Assembly (NCBI GenBank): GCA_033239125.1
Contig: BSWB01000008.1
Span: 4,804,001 to 4,868,000, forward strand
Length of the DNA stretch: 64,000 nt
Direction: 5' to 3'
From: Fagopyrum homotropicum
Taxonomy: Eukaryota > Streptophyta > Magnoliopsida > Caryophyllales > Polygonaceae
Position numbers and translations under genes: made by a program. Below, in pieces: positions 56,271-64,000 of this stretch; the first letter of the stretch is position 1; each line of letters begins with the position of its first letter. The notes under the pieces were generated by a model. The model did not search any database and had not been told where the DNA came from. It saw only the letters and a list, made by a program, of their open reading frames with translations.

Positions 56271-56576
56271 AACCGCAGGGGCGGTTTAGGCAGAATCGGT
56301 TGATCTTCTTCAGAACCGCTGGGGCGGCTACACAACTCCGCTGGGGCGGATCTTGAATGCACTTCAACGTCTGACCTTTCGCCTTCCTGACGTTTCTGAT
56401 GTCAAGGCGCGGGGGCGCCTTAAGGCCAACGCAGGGGCGGTGACACAGACTCTTCACCTTCCAGCTCCCAAGGCGAGGCGCAGGCAGGGCGCAGTGGGAG
56501 GCGCTGGGGAGCTGGTCTTCGTCTCGTCAAGGCAAGTCACCGCTGGGGCGGCTGCAAGGACCCGTAGGGGCGGTAA
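56271..56576. repeat. CCGCTGGGGCGG dyad cluster (Athila 1 U3)
   Basis: AACCGCAGGGGCGGTT at 56271, AACCGCTGGGGCGGCT at 56314, TCCGCTGGGGCGGA at 56337, AAGGCGCGGGGGCGCCTT at 56404, ACGCAGGGGCGGTG at 56429, CACCGCTGGGGCGGCTG at 56538 and CCCGTAGGGGCGGTAA at 56561, with weaker forms at 56501. Most have inverted 4-6 bp arms around a TGGG/AGGG spacer. Confidence 0.9.
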
Positions 56577-56751
56577 GGCAGCAGAAGCTTTGCTTCGTGA
56601 TCGATCTTCACTCCTAAGTGCTTGTAACTCCTTCTTTAGCTTCTTTTGATCTTCTTCTTCTGGACCAAGGAGTTAGTAGCATAAACCGACACTAATGAAA
56701 TAAAAAGACTCTAAAAAATACCCTAATTGATAGTGATTCCATCACCTATCA

Positions 56752-57389
56752 AACTCCCCCATACTTAGACCTTTTACTCGTCCCGAGTAGAAACAAATGT
56801 CATCAACTAGACTAAAAGGCCTCAGGAAGCATGAGTAAGCAGAAAGATAATGGAAGATAAGAGAAAAAACCAAGAAAGAAAGAAGGAAAAGAGAGGAAAT
56901 GTGAGAAAAAGAGATACTACCATCCTTATCGCTCCAAGAGTGGCCTACCTGGACAACCTCCTTATAACTCCCCTTCTTATGTCGCCAAAACACTGGAAGG
57001 GAAACCTACACTCGGTGTCGCTCATCTTGCCAAGATGCCCTTTCGGGTTTTCACCTTGCCACTCTTCTTCTTTTCTCACTTAAACTCACATCCCTCAAGT
57101 CCAATTTTGCACCAACCTAAGGTTGGTCGGACTACCTTCTTTTTACCTAAACCGCGCTTTCGGTTTTTCGGTTTATCCAAGGATTTTCATGCCTTTTTTC
57201 ACTTCATTGGCTTTTTCTTTTTTTTTTTCAAATGAAACTGAATTCAACAATGCAAAAACAAATGCCAAAAACTACTCAATAAACTGTACAAGCAATGATA
57301 TATCCCTCCCCCATACTTGAAGTACACTTTGCCCTCAAAGTGGAAATGAGTCAAAGATAAATGTGGGAGAAGGGAAAGAAATGTACCCC
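56752..57389 (-). other. 3' non-coding segment and polypurine tracts of Athila 1
   Basis: On the minus strand the ORF stop (57390) is followed by AAGTATGGGGGAGGG (about 57309-57323), then about 540 bp of non-coding sequence, then AAGTATGGGGGAGTT adjoining the LTR. Two polypurine tracts flanking a non-coding block are typical of Athila elements. Short plus-strand ORFs here are chance. Confidence 0.7.
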
Positions 57390-58121
57390 TCAATGGGGTG
57401 GTCCGGATGGACCACCAAGACCCTCCTCCGGCGGGTAGGGGAAGTGGCAGAAGAAATGCTCCTGGCGGCGGTGAAGGGTGTCAATCCGGTCCTCCTGAGC
57501 CTCCATCCTCTCTCGAAATGAAGTCTCATAGCTAGCTTGCCAAGCTAGCTGCTGAGTCTCCAACTGTTGCTGATGAGCCGCCTGCCAAGCATCCTGACGG
57601 CGGTCAAAGTGAGTGGTCATGGAGGAGGCGAAGCTGGACTGCCACGCCTGCTGCTGCTCAAGCATGGACCGCTGATACTCGGTCTGCCATGCCTGGTGCT
57701 GTGTAGTCAAAGCTGCCATCTGAGCCTGCAAACTCTCCATGGTATGACTGTCGTGTCCCGCCGTCGGCATCTCCTCATCAATTGTGTGAGACCTGCTAGA
57801 GCCGGCTGCGTACCTCCCAACAATATCAACCTGAGGCCGTCTCGGAGGGACAGGGTCAGCCGGTACATATAGGTCGGAGAGCTCTTCTCCCAATGGGAGT
57901 CGACGGGGTAGATATGTGATGTGACTCCCATTTGCAAGGGAGATCCAAAACCGATGCTCCCCGTCTCTCCTGAGGAGCCTGCACCTCCTCAATAATCCTT
58001 CGGTGTATAAGGGTTCCTCCAAACCTTCTTCCAATGGAGGAAGATCCATCACCTGTGCCGCTAGTAATGATATGATCCCACCTCCAACGATGTCCCAAGG
58101 CTCATTGTTCGCTCCAAACGG
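57390..58121 (-). pseudogene. Athila-type ORF, C-terminal half (cut by Athila 2)
   Basis: The frame reads NNEPWDIVGGGIISLLAAQV, RRCRLLRRDGEHRFWISLANG and a long C-terminal segment with repeated AWQ units (QQAWQSSF, QDAWQAAH, QLAWQASY), ending in a Gly/Pro tail. The GGGII motif corresponds to CGGIVTHIA in the intact ORF at 61351-62748, so this is the second half of the same ORF type in a different family. Its N-terminus is interrupted where the Athila 2 LTR starts at 58122-58126; the missing half should lie right of the window. Confidence 0.75.
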
Positions 58122-58451
58122 TGTGTGCAAGCTTTAAATTTATAACCCTAGACTTAAGCTTAAAACAAGGATGCGAACCCGCAGTGTACGGGTCAATCGT
58201 AGTAAAAGCAAGAAAATTCCAGGGGTCGATCACAGGGACTCGGTGAAACAGAGTCAATACGGTGTGCTAATGTTAATACTAACCACAAGAGCGATTTAAC
58301 ACGATCAAAGATGAATAAGATGTCAAATAAAGCAAACATGCAATTCTAGGGATTAAGGCATCTAGTTGTGGTTCCAACTCAAGATCTGTAGATAAGCGGA
58401 CAAAGCTGAGATTTTTGCTTGGGGAAGGTGTTTCTAAAGTGGAGTAGATCA

Positions 58452-58708
58452 CCGGGTAAGTCTCACTACACACTAATCCTAAACCGTAACTCCTATTACC
58501 GGGTAAGTCTCAAGGAATCAAGATAAAGAACTATAACCTCAAACTAACATACCATCTAAGGGAGTAGAATCAACCTTTACCGGGTAAGTCTCAGGCTAAC
58601 TCACAAAGATGGGATGGAAGCACACTCAAACCCCAATAAAGGCTAAACCTTTATTACCTACACTTATGATCGTTGGTATACAAACTAAGGAATTACCGGG
58701 TAAGTCTC
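58452..58708. repeat. CCGGGTAAGTCTC array, four copies (Athila 2 LTR)
   Basis: Exact 13-mers start at 58452, 58499, 58580 and 58696 (spacing 47, 81, 116), close to the 46, 76, 123 spacing in the solo LTR. They lie in the transcribed part of the LTR, downstream of its TATA box. Confidence 0.93.
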
Positions 58709-58799
58709 ATCCTAAGCTTGAATTGAACCAGGAAAGGTGTAATAAGAATAGGATTTGGCAAACTCTAACACTTAACTCTCAGTTTAAGGTCGGATAAGT

Positions 58800-58855
58800 C
58801 ACCTCGGTCAGAAGAATTCCACCCCGGCCGAGATGTTCATCAACCGAACGAGATG
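58800..58855. repeat. Downstream dyad group in Athila 2 LTR
   Basis: CACCTCGGTCA (58800), CCCCGGCCGAGATG (58822) and CAACCGAACGAGATG (58841) are three degenerate members of the Athila 2 dyad. Confidence 0.75.
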
Positions 58856-59318
58856 CTTAGGGTTAAGGTTAAAGACTCGAACTTTCAGGATCCTACTGAA
58901 ATCTAAGATTATTCTATCATTGTTTTTCCCACAACCTTCAGCCAATCACCCTAGAATCACACAAGGAAATTAGCCACTCATCATCTTTATGAAAGTATTA
59001 AATGTAAGGGAAGAAGGTGAATATTTGAACAAAGAAGAATTTAATGAAAAGACTTCAATAACTGAATCAAATATCACAACAAAGCGTTCCTTGGATAATA
59101 ATCCAAAAAGACAAGACAACAATTGAGGGAATTGAAGACAATCTTACAAAACCCTTCAATAAAGCTATAAAAGCTATGGACTTCAATCTTCCTTCAACCT
59201 TCAAAAAGGTTCTTCAACTCTCTCCCAAATTGGGGTATGCGGCTGCTGCGTCTTTTTCGGTGTAGGCGGATGTTCGTGTATGCGGGGGGGGGGGCCTTGA
59301 ATTGTGGGAAATCCGACC

Positions 59319-59328
59319 CTTTTTATAG
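59319..59328 (-). promoter_or_regulatory. TATA box of Athila 2 LTR
   Basis: The minus strand reads CCTATAAAAAGGG, about 535 bp from the LTR start, with the dyad group 180-250 bp above it. Confidence 0.65.
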
Positions 59329-59506
59329 GAAAATATCCCTCCAAAGATAATAAATCTTAAGAAGATATTATCCCATAAATATAGGTAAAATATATATTCT
59401 GCATATCTCCTTCCTTCCAGAAGCCAAGCCCAGAAATATAAGATCACTTTCCAAATTTAAAAGATCTCTTCCAAGAATAAAATATTCTCGCCGCGTCCTA
59501 GGTATT

Positions 59507-59573
59507 CGCCTCGGTCGAGTCGGCGTCCCTGGATCACCTCGGTCGAGATGAATCTCTGGTCAACCGAGGTGAG
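59507..59573. repeat. Promoter-side dyad group in Athila 2 LTR
   Basis: CGCCTCGGTCGAGT (59507), CACCTCGGTCGAGATG (59535) and CAACCGAGGTGAG (59561). Confidence 0.9.
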
Positions 59574-59859
59574 TCTCAACTGGATGTGAAATCTCTCGAA
59601 TCTGCTCCAAAGTAGATCTTCAATCCATGGCTATGCTTCCTGGATGTAGCTCCAAATGACTCATGACTCCTTTTGCTCCTTTTTGATGCAAAACGTACCA
59701 TATTACCTGCAATTACAACGAAACTAGGTGTAGACCTCGATTCTCGCAAAGGTAGATGAAATGGTAGTAAAATCACATAATGTATATACAAACATACAGA
59801 TTATGAAAGATAAAACGTCCAAACAAACCCCAAAAACTAGACTATAATTCATGCTATCA

Positions 59860-61350
59860 AAATACCCCACACTTAGCCCTTGCTTGTCCCCAAGCAAGTT
59901 CCTTATATAGAAGATAAGATAGAATGGATTATAAGTCAAGAAAATCAATGAAAAAGCTTTTCAAAAACATTTTATGGTGTGCAACTATCATAGATCACTC
60001 TAAGAGAATACTTCCTGGAATTTAAAAAAACTCAATATGCTTAAAACATTTTATAAATATAGGAAAGTTGTTCATCTTTGCACAAAATCATAGAATGCAT
60101 AATAAATCATAATTATCAAAATTAATCATGTATAATCCGATTTAGACCGCTAAGTCAATCAACAAGCTCAAGGTTTCAAGGGCTTCCCAAAAGAAAAGGT
60201 CAAGAAACGTGTAGGGTAGGGATGTATGTAAGGTAATGTGGTGCTAGAATCCGGGAAAAGGATGAACTTCACTTTCACTTTGACTTGCAACATCTTCCAC
60301 CAATAAGCTTTGCTTATTTCGCACTTTTTTCTCTTTTACTTTACTTTTTGGGATGCATGGACAGAGGTGCACAATAACCGAAGCCTAGGAGATCCGCAAT
60401 CATCAATTTCTTGAGATGCATCAAACCCTTGATGCACATACCATGACCCGTTAGGAATATCGCTCAATCCGACTTTGGCAAGACACAAACACCCGGCTAT
60501 GTGAATGGTGCCGAGTTACTCATCTTCATGATTGACTTCCCCAAACCTATTATTGCTTTCTAAACTTTCACTTCCAGCCACTTCTCAACTTTAACTCCAC
60601 TTGCTTTCACCACTTCGCTTGCTTCCAAATTCCCGGATAGGTAAAGGGAGGCAAAATGTATATGAGGGGCTAAGCATGATCAAGAAGAAGAAGAAGAGAA
60701 TGAATTGCCTTGGTCTTTCCAAGAAGAAAGTGAGAGAACTTAACCTGCGGTGTCAATCTTCAAATTCAACATAATTTGGATAAAAACAAAGTATTAAACA
60801 TGCTAATAATTTCAAACAAAGCATTTAGCAACTTAAACATATTATAAAACCTTTCAAACACATAAAGAACTTAAAACCAGTCAGTAAACAAGATCTTCAC
60901 TGAGATTATATCCAGATAAGCAACAAAAATTCGTTTTCGAAAACTCTCAGTTAACCCACCTCGGTCGAGGTGTTCTTGGTTCAACCGAGGTGAATCACCT
61001 CGTTCGGCTAGAACTGTCCCGGTCGAGGTCCAAAAATTTTTTTTTTTAAAACCAGTTTTCTTTCAGTTTCGACGTTTTTTCTCAATCAAATAACCTGTAA
61101 GTATGCATGTAATACCGGATAATCATATAAAGGCAAATGAAGCATAAATATGAAAATATCCGATAAATAAAATACATCAAAAATGTCGAATACATCAAAG
61201 GTAGCCACATAGTCAAATAACAAACACCCCATACTTGAGACACACTGTCCCAGTGGGTATAATAAAAGTCTAAATAAAAGAGGACTCACCGGATGAGAGC
61301 CGAACTGCATAAAAAATATAATAAATAAACCCTGCAGCTCCTCAGTAGTC
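59860..61350 (-). other. 3' non-coding segment of Athila 2
   Basis: On the minus strand the ORF stop is followed by CTCAAGTATGGGGTG (near 61226-61240) and about 1.3 kb without coding potential. The stretch GGGACAAGCAAGGGCTAAG, then TGTGGGGTATT, lies just before the LTR at 59859. This tract and its neighbourhood are typical of Athila/Tat elements. A dyad group lies at 60957-61030 (CACCTCGGTCGAGGTG, CAACCGAGGTG, CACCTCGTTCGGC and CCCGGTCGAGGTC). Confidence 0.75.
60957..61030. repeat. Dyad group in Athila 2 3' non-coding segment
   Basis: CACCTCGGTCGAGGTG at 60957 is the full consensus: 7 bp inverted arms around GT. Three further members follow within 75 bp. Confidence 0.92.
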
Positions 61351-62748
61351 CTAATCCGGCGGTGGTGGTGGTATGTAGGGGTACTGAGTCGGGTCATAGG
61401 GATAGCCCATGATACGCTCAAACTGTAGCTGAGCCATCATGTGCTGATGATGCTGCCGCTCCTGCATCTCGCGGATATCCAGCGAAAGTGCAGCATATGA
61501 GTCGATAACCTGATCCGTCAGGTCATCGATCCGTCGGTGTGCAGCTCTGTCCCTCACTCCACGCCTCCTGCGTCCAGCAGGTCTGACTGGAGACGTCGCG
61601 GCTGGCGCCGGCTCAGTGTCCTCCTCATCATCTAAATCAATAATAGGTGGTGCGCTCGTCCCAGCTGTATCTGTACCTGTGTCCATCGGGACGCCACCTC
61701 CTCTCTCATCCACTGTCTCATCATCGTCGTCATCCTCATCCTCAGCCTCCTCCTCAGCCTCAGCAGGGGCAGCTGCTCCCTCTCTGTAATCCTCCATAAG
61801 TGGACCCCAAGCAGTCTGCCAGAAATGTGGATCAAAGACAGAGAACTGTGCAGACCATCTGATGCCCTGAGGTGCAGTCAGCTCCCATGGCATAGCGACG
61901 TAGGGTGTAGTCAGTCCTCGGGGAACTAGAATCCTCCGAGTAATCATCTCCTGAAGTCCGAGCGGCTTGGCAGCCGCTACCATGGTACACCTGCTCAGAT
62001 CCATATCCTGATACCTAGCGATATGGGTCACTATCCCTCCGCAGCATATATCTCCCTTCCCCTTGGCCTTGATCCTGTGCAGATCCTCTGCCAGCATCAA
62101 GCCAAAGTCAGGGTATCCTCCTGTGACCATGCAGTATAAAGAGAAGAGCTCCCCCTGTCGGACCTTCTGGGGCGTCTCAGTACGCGCCAGAAGCGTCTCG
62201 CTGAAGATCCTGTGTACCAATCGAAAGGCTAGATGATAAATAAGCTTCGCCCTGGAATCACCAGGGCGCCACCTATCTGCGTGCCTCGTGATGTGGGCGA
62301 TCTGACCCCAGAACTCTCTAGCTACAGCTCGGGTCGGGAAGTCTACAGCAGTGGGGGCAGGGAAGCCAAAAATGTCTCTCCAGTGGTCAAGAGGTACTAT
62401 GTAGTTCCGGTTCATCAACCGGTACTTCACAACCCTCTCTGTGGGGAGGTAAGTGAAGGAACTGACAAACTCGAGGGTCGGCTCGAGGTAGGCTGGGGCT
62501 CGGATCTCAGTAAACTGATCCAGCCCGACGGTGGTGATCATCCTCCTAAGCTCTCCATCTACGTGGAGACAATGAAAGGCAGAAACGTCCAGAAATCTAG
62601 GAGCGATGACAGGACGACTAGCAATGCGATCATAATCTACCCGGTGTCTCTCGTGGATCACCGGGATAGAAGGTCGGGATGAGGAAGAAGAAGGGGAAGG
62701 AGAGGATCTATCCCTAAGGGCTAAAAGTCTATCAGAACTCATCTTCAA
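61351..62748 (-). CDS. Athila ORF1-family protein, intact, 465 aa
   Basis: This is the only long undamaged frame in the window. The N-terminus is a Ser/Pro-rich low-complexity region (residues 10-28). Residues about 50-300 carry the plant Athila ORF domain: IRAPAYLEPTLEFVSSF, YIVPLDHWRDIFGFPAPTAV, REFWGQIAHITRH and CGGIVTHIARYQDMDL. An acidic run (EEEAEDEDDDDDETVDE, about 330-346), a basic patch RRRRGVRDRAAHRR, a short coil (RIDDLTDQVIDSYAALSLDI) and a Pro-rich tail complete it. The family (ATHILA ORF-1) sits between pol and the 3' LTR and its function is unknown. The acidic/basic C-terminal pattern would suit a nucleic-acid- or chromatin-associated protein; that is inference. I saw no signal peptide or membrane span, so an envelope role is not supported. 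Confidence 0.85.
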   Translation of the reverse strand: MKMSSDRLLALRDRSSPSPSSSSSRPSIPVIHERHRVDYDRIASRPVIAPRFLDVSAFHCLHVDGELRRMITTVGLDQFTEIRAPAYLEPTLEFVSSFTYLPTERVVKYRLMNRNYIVPLDHWRDIFGFPAPTAVDFPTRAVAREFWGQIAHITRHADRWRPGDSRAKLIYHLAFRLVHRIFSETLLARTETPQKVRQGELFSLYCMVTGGYPDFGLMLAEDLHRIKAKGKGDICCGGIVTHIARYQDMDLSRCTMVAAAKPLGLQEMITRRILVPRGLTTPYVAMPWELTAPQGIRWSAQFSVFDPHFWQTAWGPLMEDYREGAAAPAEAEEEAEDEDDDDDETVDERGGGVPMDTGTDTAGTSAPPIIDLDDEEDTEPAPAATSPVRPAGRRRRGVRDRAAHRRIDDLTDQVIDSYAALSLDIREMQERQHHQHMMAQLQFERIMGYPYDPTQYPYIPPPPPD

Positions 62749-62764
62749 ACTGCACTGTCAGATT

Positions 62765-62830
62765 ACCTCGGTCGACTAACAAACTCCAAGAATCACCTCG
62801 ACCGAGGTGCAGAACGACTGGACCGAGGCG
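62765..62830. repeat. Dyad group just upstream of the Athila ORF
   Basis: ACCTCGGTCGAC (62765), CACCTCGACCGAGGTG (62794, full consensus on the other strand) and GGACCGAGGCG (62820). Confidence 0.9.
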
Positions 62831-63197
62831 AAGGCAGTGCGATTTCAACTCTCTGATTTTCAGTTCTTTTCCCCCAAAAATCACTACCGATGCTTCCTAA
62901 GGGGTACTTAAAGGTTTCCTCAACAGAATCAAGGGCAACCAAAGCCCAAATATCAGTAAACGAACGAGTTTAGGTTTTCGAACGTTTTTACCTCGTTTCG
63001 GTCGAAACGCTCAAATTTCTTGCAGATCTGTAGTTGCAATCGACTCCTCTATCCTTCAATCTCGGTTTGGAAGCAGAAAACGTCGAAAACGAGCGAGAAT
63101 CGAGAGTGAGCGAAGTGGATCTGTCGCCGCGGTCGAAATGGGTAAAAAAAAGTGAAAAGTAATTTTCCCCTTTTTATACTGTTACTGGATCTGCTGT

Positions 63198-63325
63198 CAC
63201 CTCGGTCGAGATGGTCTCGACTGGCCCGAGGTGGTATGGACCGAGGCGGTTCTGCAGAAACCCTAGTTGCCTCGGTTGCTTCAAGAATCAACTCGGTCGA
63301 GGTGCTCTGACAGTGACCGAGGTGC
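63198..63325. repeat. Largest dyad group in the Athila 2 spacer
   Basis: CACCTCGGTCGAGATG (63198), GGCCCGAGGTGG (63223), GGACCGAGGCGG (63238), GCCTCGGTTGC (63269), CAACTCGGTCGAGGTG (63289) and TGACCGAGGTGC (63314): six members in 128 bp. Confidence 0.92.
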
Positions 63326-63528
63326 TTCTGTCTTTTCAGAATCTCGAACTTCTGTCCTTCCAGATGTGTTTCTTCCTGTTGTCTGTCCAGAACGCCAAAA
63401 ACAAAGCAAAGCAAAGCAAAAACAAAAACTATCTAAGCTAGACTAGAAAACGGGAAAGAAGAGCAATACCTTGGGTTGCCTCCCAAGAAGCGCTTGATTT
63501 AAGGTCGCTAGCTGGACCATGATGCGTC

Positions 63529-64000
63529 TCAAACGAGGTAGGAGGTTCCCTCACCCCATACTTCACCTCCATCGTGGGGTGAAGTAAGTAGATCCATCAA
63601 ACGCTCCAAGACGTGTAAGTGCTCGTCGGGGAATGAATCGTCTATGGGTGGGCTATCCGTCTCGCGGGAGGATTCCGGTAGCCGGCTGAGGTGATCCGCA
63701 ACTGAATTCTCGGATCCCTTCTTATCGCGGATCTCTAGGTCAAACTCTTGAAGCAAGAGAATCCATCGAATAAGACGCGGCTTTGCATCTTTCTTAGCCA
63801 ACAAGTAACGAATGGCTGCATGGTCGGTGTAGACAATGACTTTCGCCCCTACTAGATAGGAACGAAACTTCTCGAAAGCATATACAACCGCCAATAACTC
63901 TTTCTCGGTGGTAGCGTAGTTGCGTTGTGCTTCATCTAGCGTCTTGCTAGCATAATAAATGGCGGTGGTCCGTCCATCTTTCTTTTGTCCGAGCACCGCT
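63529..64000 (-). pseudogene. Athila pol: RNase H domain, integrase missing (partial)
   Basis: The frame enters from the right edge, so the true start is outside. It reads YYASKTLDEAQRNYATTEKE, then VIVYTDHAAIRYLLAKKDAK, IRWILLLQEFDLEIRDKKG and VADHLSRL. This is the RNase H domain of Ty3/gypsy pol, normally followed by a zinc-finger integrase of 400 or more residues. Here only about 45 residues follow (EHLHVLERLMDLLTSPHDGG) before the stop, after which the post-pol spacer begins. The integrase is therefore absent, by deletion or by design of a non-autonomous family. Confidence 0.85.

Larger units (their letters stand above)
55452..56751 (-). mobile_element. 3' LTR of Athila-type element 1, 1300 bp
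   Basis: On the minus strand it starts TGATAGGTGATGG, right after a polypurine tract (GTATGGGGGAGTT), and ends ...CTTTAGTCA. TG..CA ends are exact. The TATA box (minus GTATAAATAG) is at 56161-56170. Upstream of it, at 56271-56576, lies a cluster of CCGC-NGGG-GCGG dyads. Immediately beyond the LTR lies the cut copia 3' LTR, and AAGAC (55447-55451) would be the target-site copy. Confidence 0.88.
58122..59859 (-). mobile_element. 3' LTR of Athila-type element 2, about 1738 bp
   Basis: On the minus strand it starts TGATAGCATGAATT after the polypurine stretch and ends near ..GCTTGCACACA (the left border could be 58122, 58124 or 58126). It has a TATA box at 59319-59328 (minus TATAAAAAGGG), CACCTCGGTCGAGG-type dyads above it (59507-59573) and others at 58800-58855, and the CCGGGTAAGTCTC array at 58452-58708. 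The block at 58163-58255 (CGAACCCGCAGTGTACGGG) is shared with the solo LTR at 31065-32900. A run of 10 G at 59285-59294 is also present. Confidence 0.86.
62749..63528 (-). other. Spacer between RNase H end and Athila ORF, with dyads
   Basis: On the minus strand, after the pol stop, AGCGCTTCTTGGGAGGCAAC (63480-63499) is a motif commonly seen in this position in Athila elements. Dyad groups follow at 63198-63325 and 62765-62830. The frame at 63414-63049 is open for 121 codons but shows no motif and includes dyad copies, so it is not called. Confidence 0.65.

Noticed and set aside
62233..62682. 149-codon plus ORF opposite the Athila ORF
   Set aside because: Complementary shadow of the intact Athila ORF on the minus strand.
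63049..63414. 121-codon minus ORF in the Athila 2 spacer
   Set aside because: Made largely of the dyad repeats and non-coding spacer; it follows the pol stop and has no domain.

Overview
This is a plant nuclear window, most likely from a eudicot, and almost everything recognisable in it is transposable-element DNA. The base is AT-rich and intron-like. The coding homologies are plant Ty3/gypsy, Ty1/copia, Athila/Tat, LINE and Mutator proteins. Terminal features (TG..CA LTR ends, Met-tRNA primer sites, target-site duplications) could be read directly at many borders. I see no intact host gene, rRNA, tRNA or CRISPR array. All family names come from motif recognition by eye, since no search could be run.

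Layout. 1-4066: the 3' end of a Tekay/Del-like gypsy element with a 2.8 kb LTR, inserted into a minus-strand LTR element (PBS 4083-4094, LTR from 4095). 4909-9060: a degenerate chromovirus-type gypsy relic in the order integrase end, LTR, leader, gag. 9976-12667: a hAT-type non-autonomous element with an 8 bp TSD and two smaller MITE-like elements. 12967-14194: a foldback Mutator-like element with about 330 bp inverted repeats and a 10 bp TSD. 15367-22270: a decayed autonomous-type MULE with two convergent genes, a plus-strand intron-containing DUF1985/ULP-like gene and a minus-strand MURA-type transposase. 23942-28622: a Del-type LTR fragment, a second hAT copy, a truncated LINE, and a MULE-type MITE filled with short tandem repeats. 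29793-41311: a complete Del/Tekay-like element with 2.66 kb LTRs, whose 5' LTR carries a 1836 bp solo LTR of Athila/Tat type. 42396-42799: a fragment resembling a GeBP (DUF573) host gene. 43060-46975: two minus-strand LINE pieces. 46976-55449: a copia element of Sirevirus-like organisation, inserted in the endonuclease region of the second LINE. 55452-64000: two nested minus-strand Athila-type elements; the outer one sits in the copia 3' LTR, and the second interrupts the outer one's Athila ORF.

The most unusual signal is not a gene. Several unrelated elements each carry their own short dyad-symmetric motif in many copies, largely in non-coding DNA: CACCTCGGTCGAGGTG in Athila 2, CCGCTGGGGCGG in Athila 1, AAAATCGGCCGATTTT in the solo LTR, TTCAAGGCCTTGAA in the copia element, and GCGGTCC-N-GGACCGC in the hAT elements. 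In the three Athila-type LTRs the cluster lies in the same place, just upstream of the TATA box on the transcribed strand, but the sequence differs completely between families. This looks like a fast-diverging, family-specific recognition system, though that interpretation is inference.

A second array, CCGGGTAAGTCTC, occurs four times at nearly the same spacing in two of these LTRs. Other points of interest are the recently duplicated LTRs around a coding-dead Del element, intron-like signals inside the Del LTRs, and an Athila copy that has lost its integrase region.
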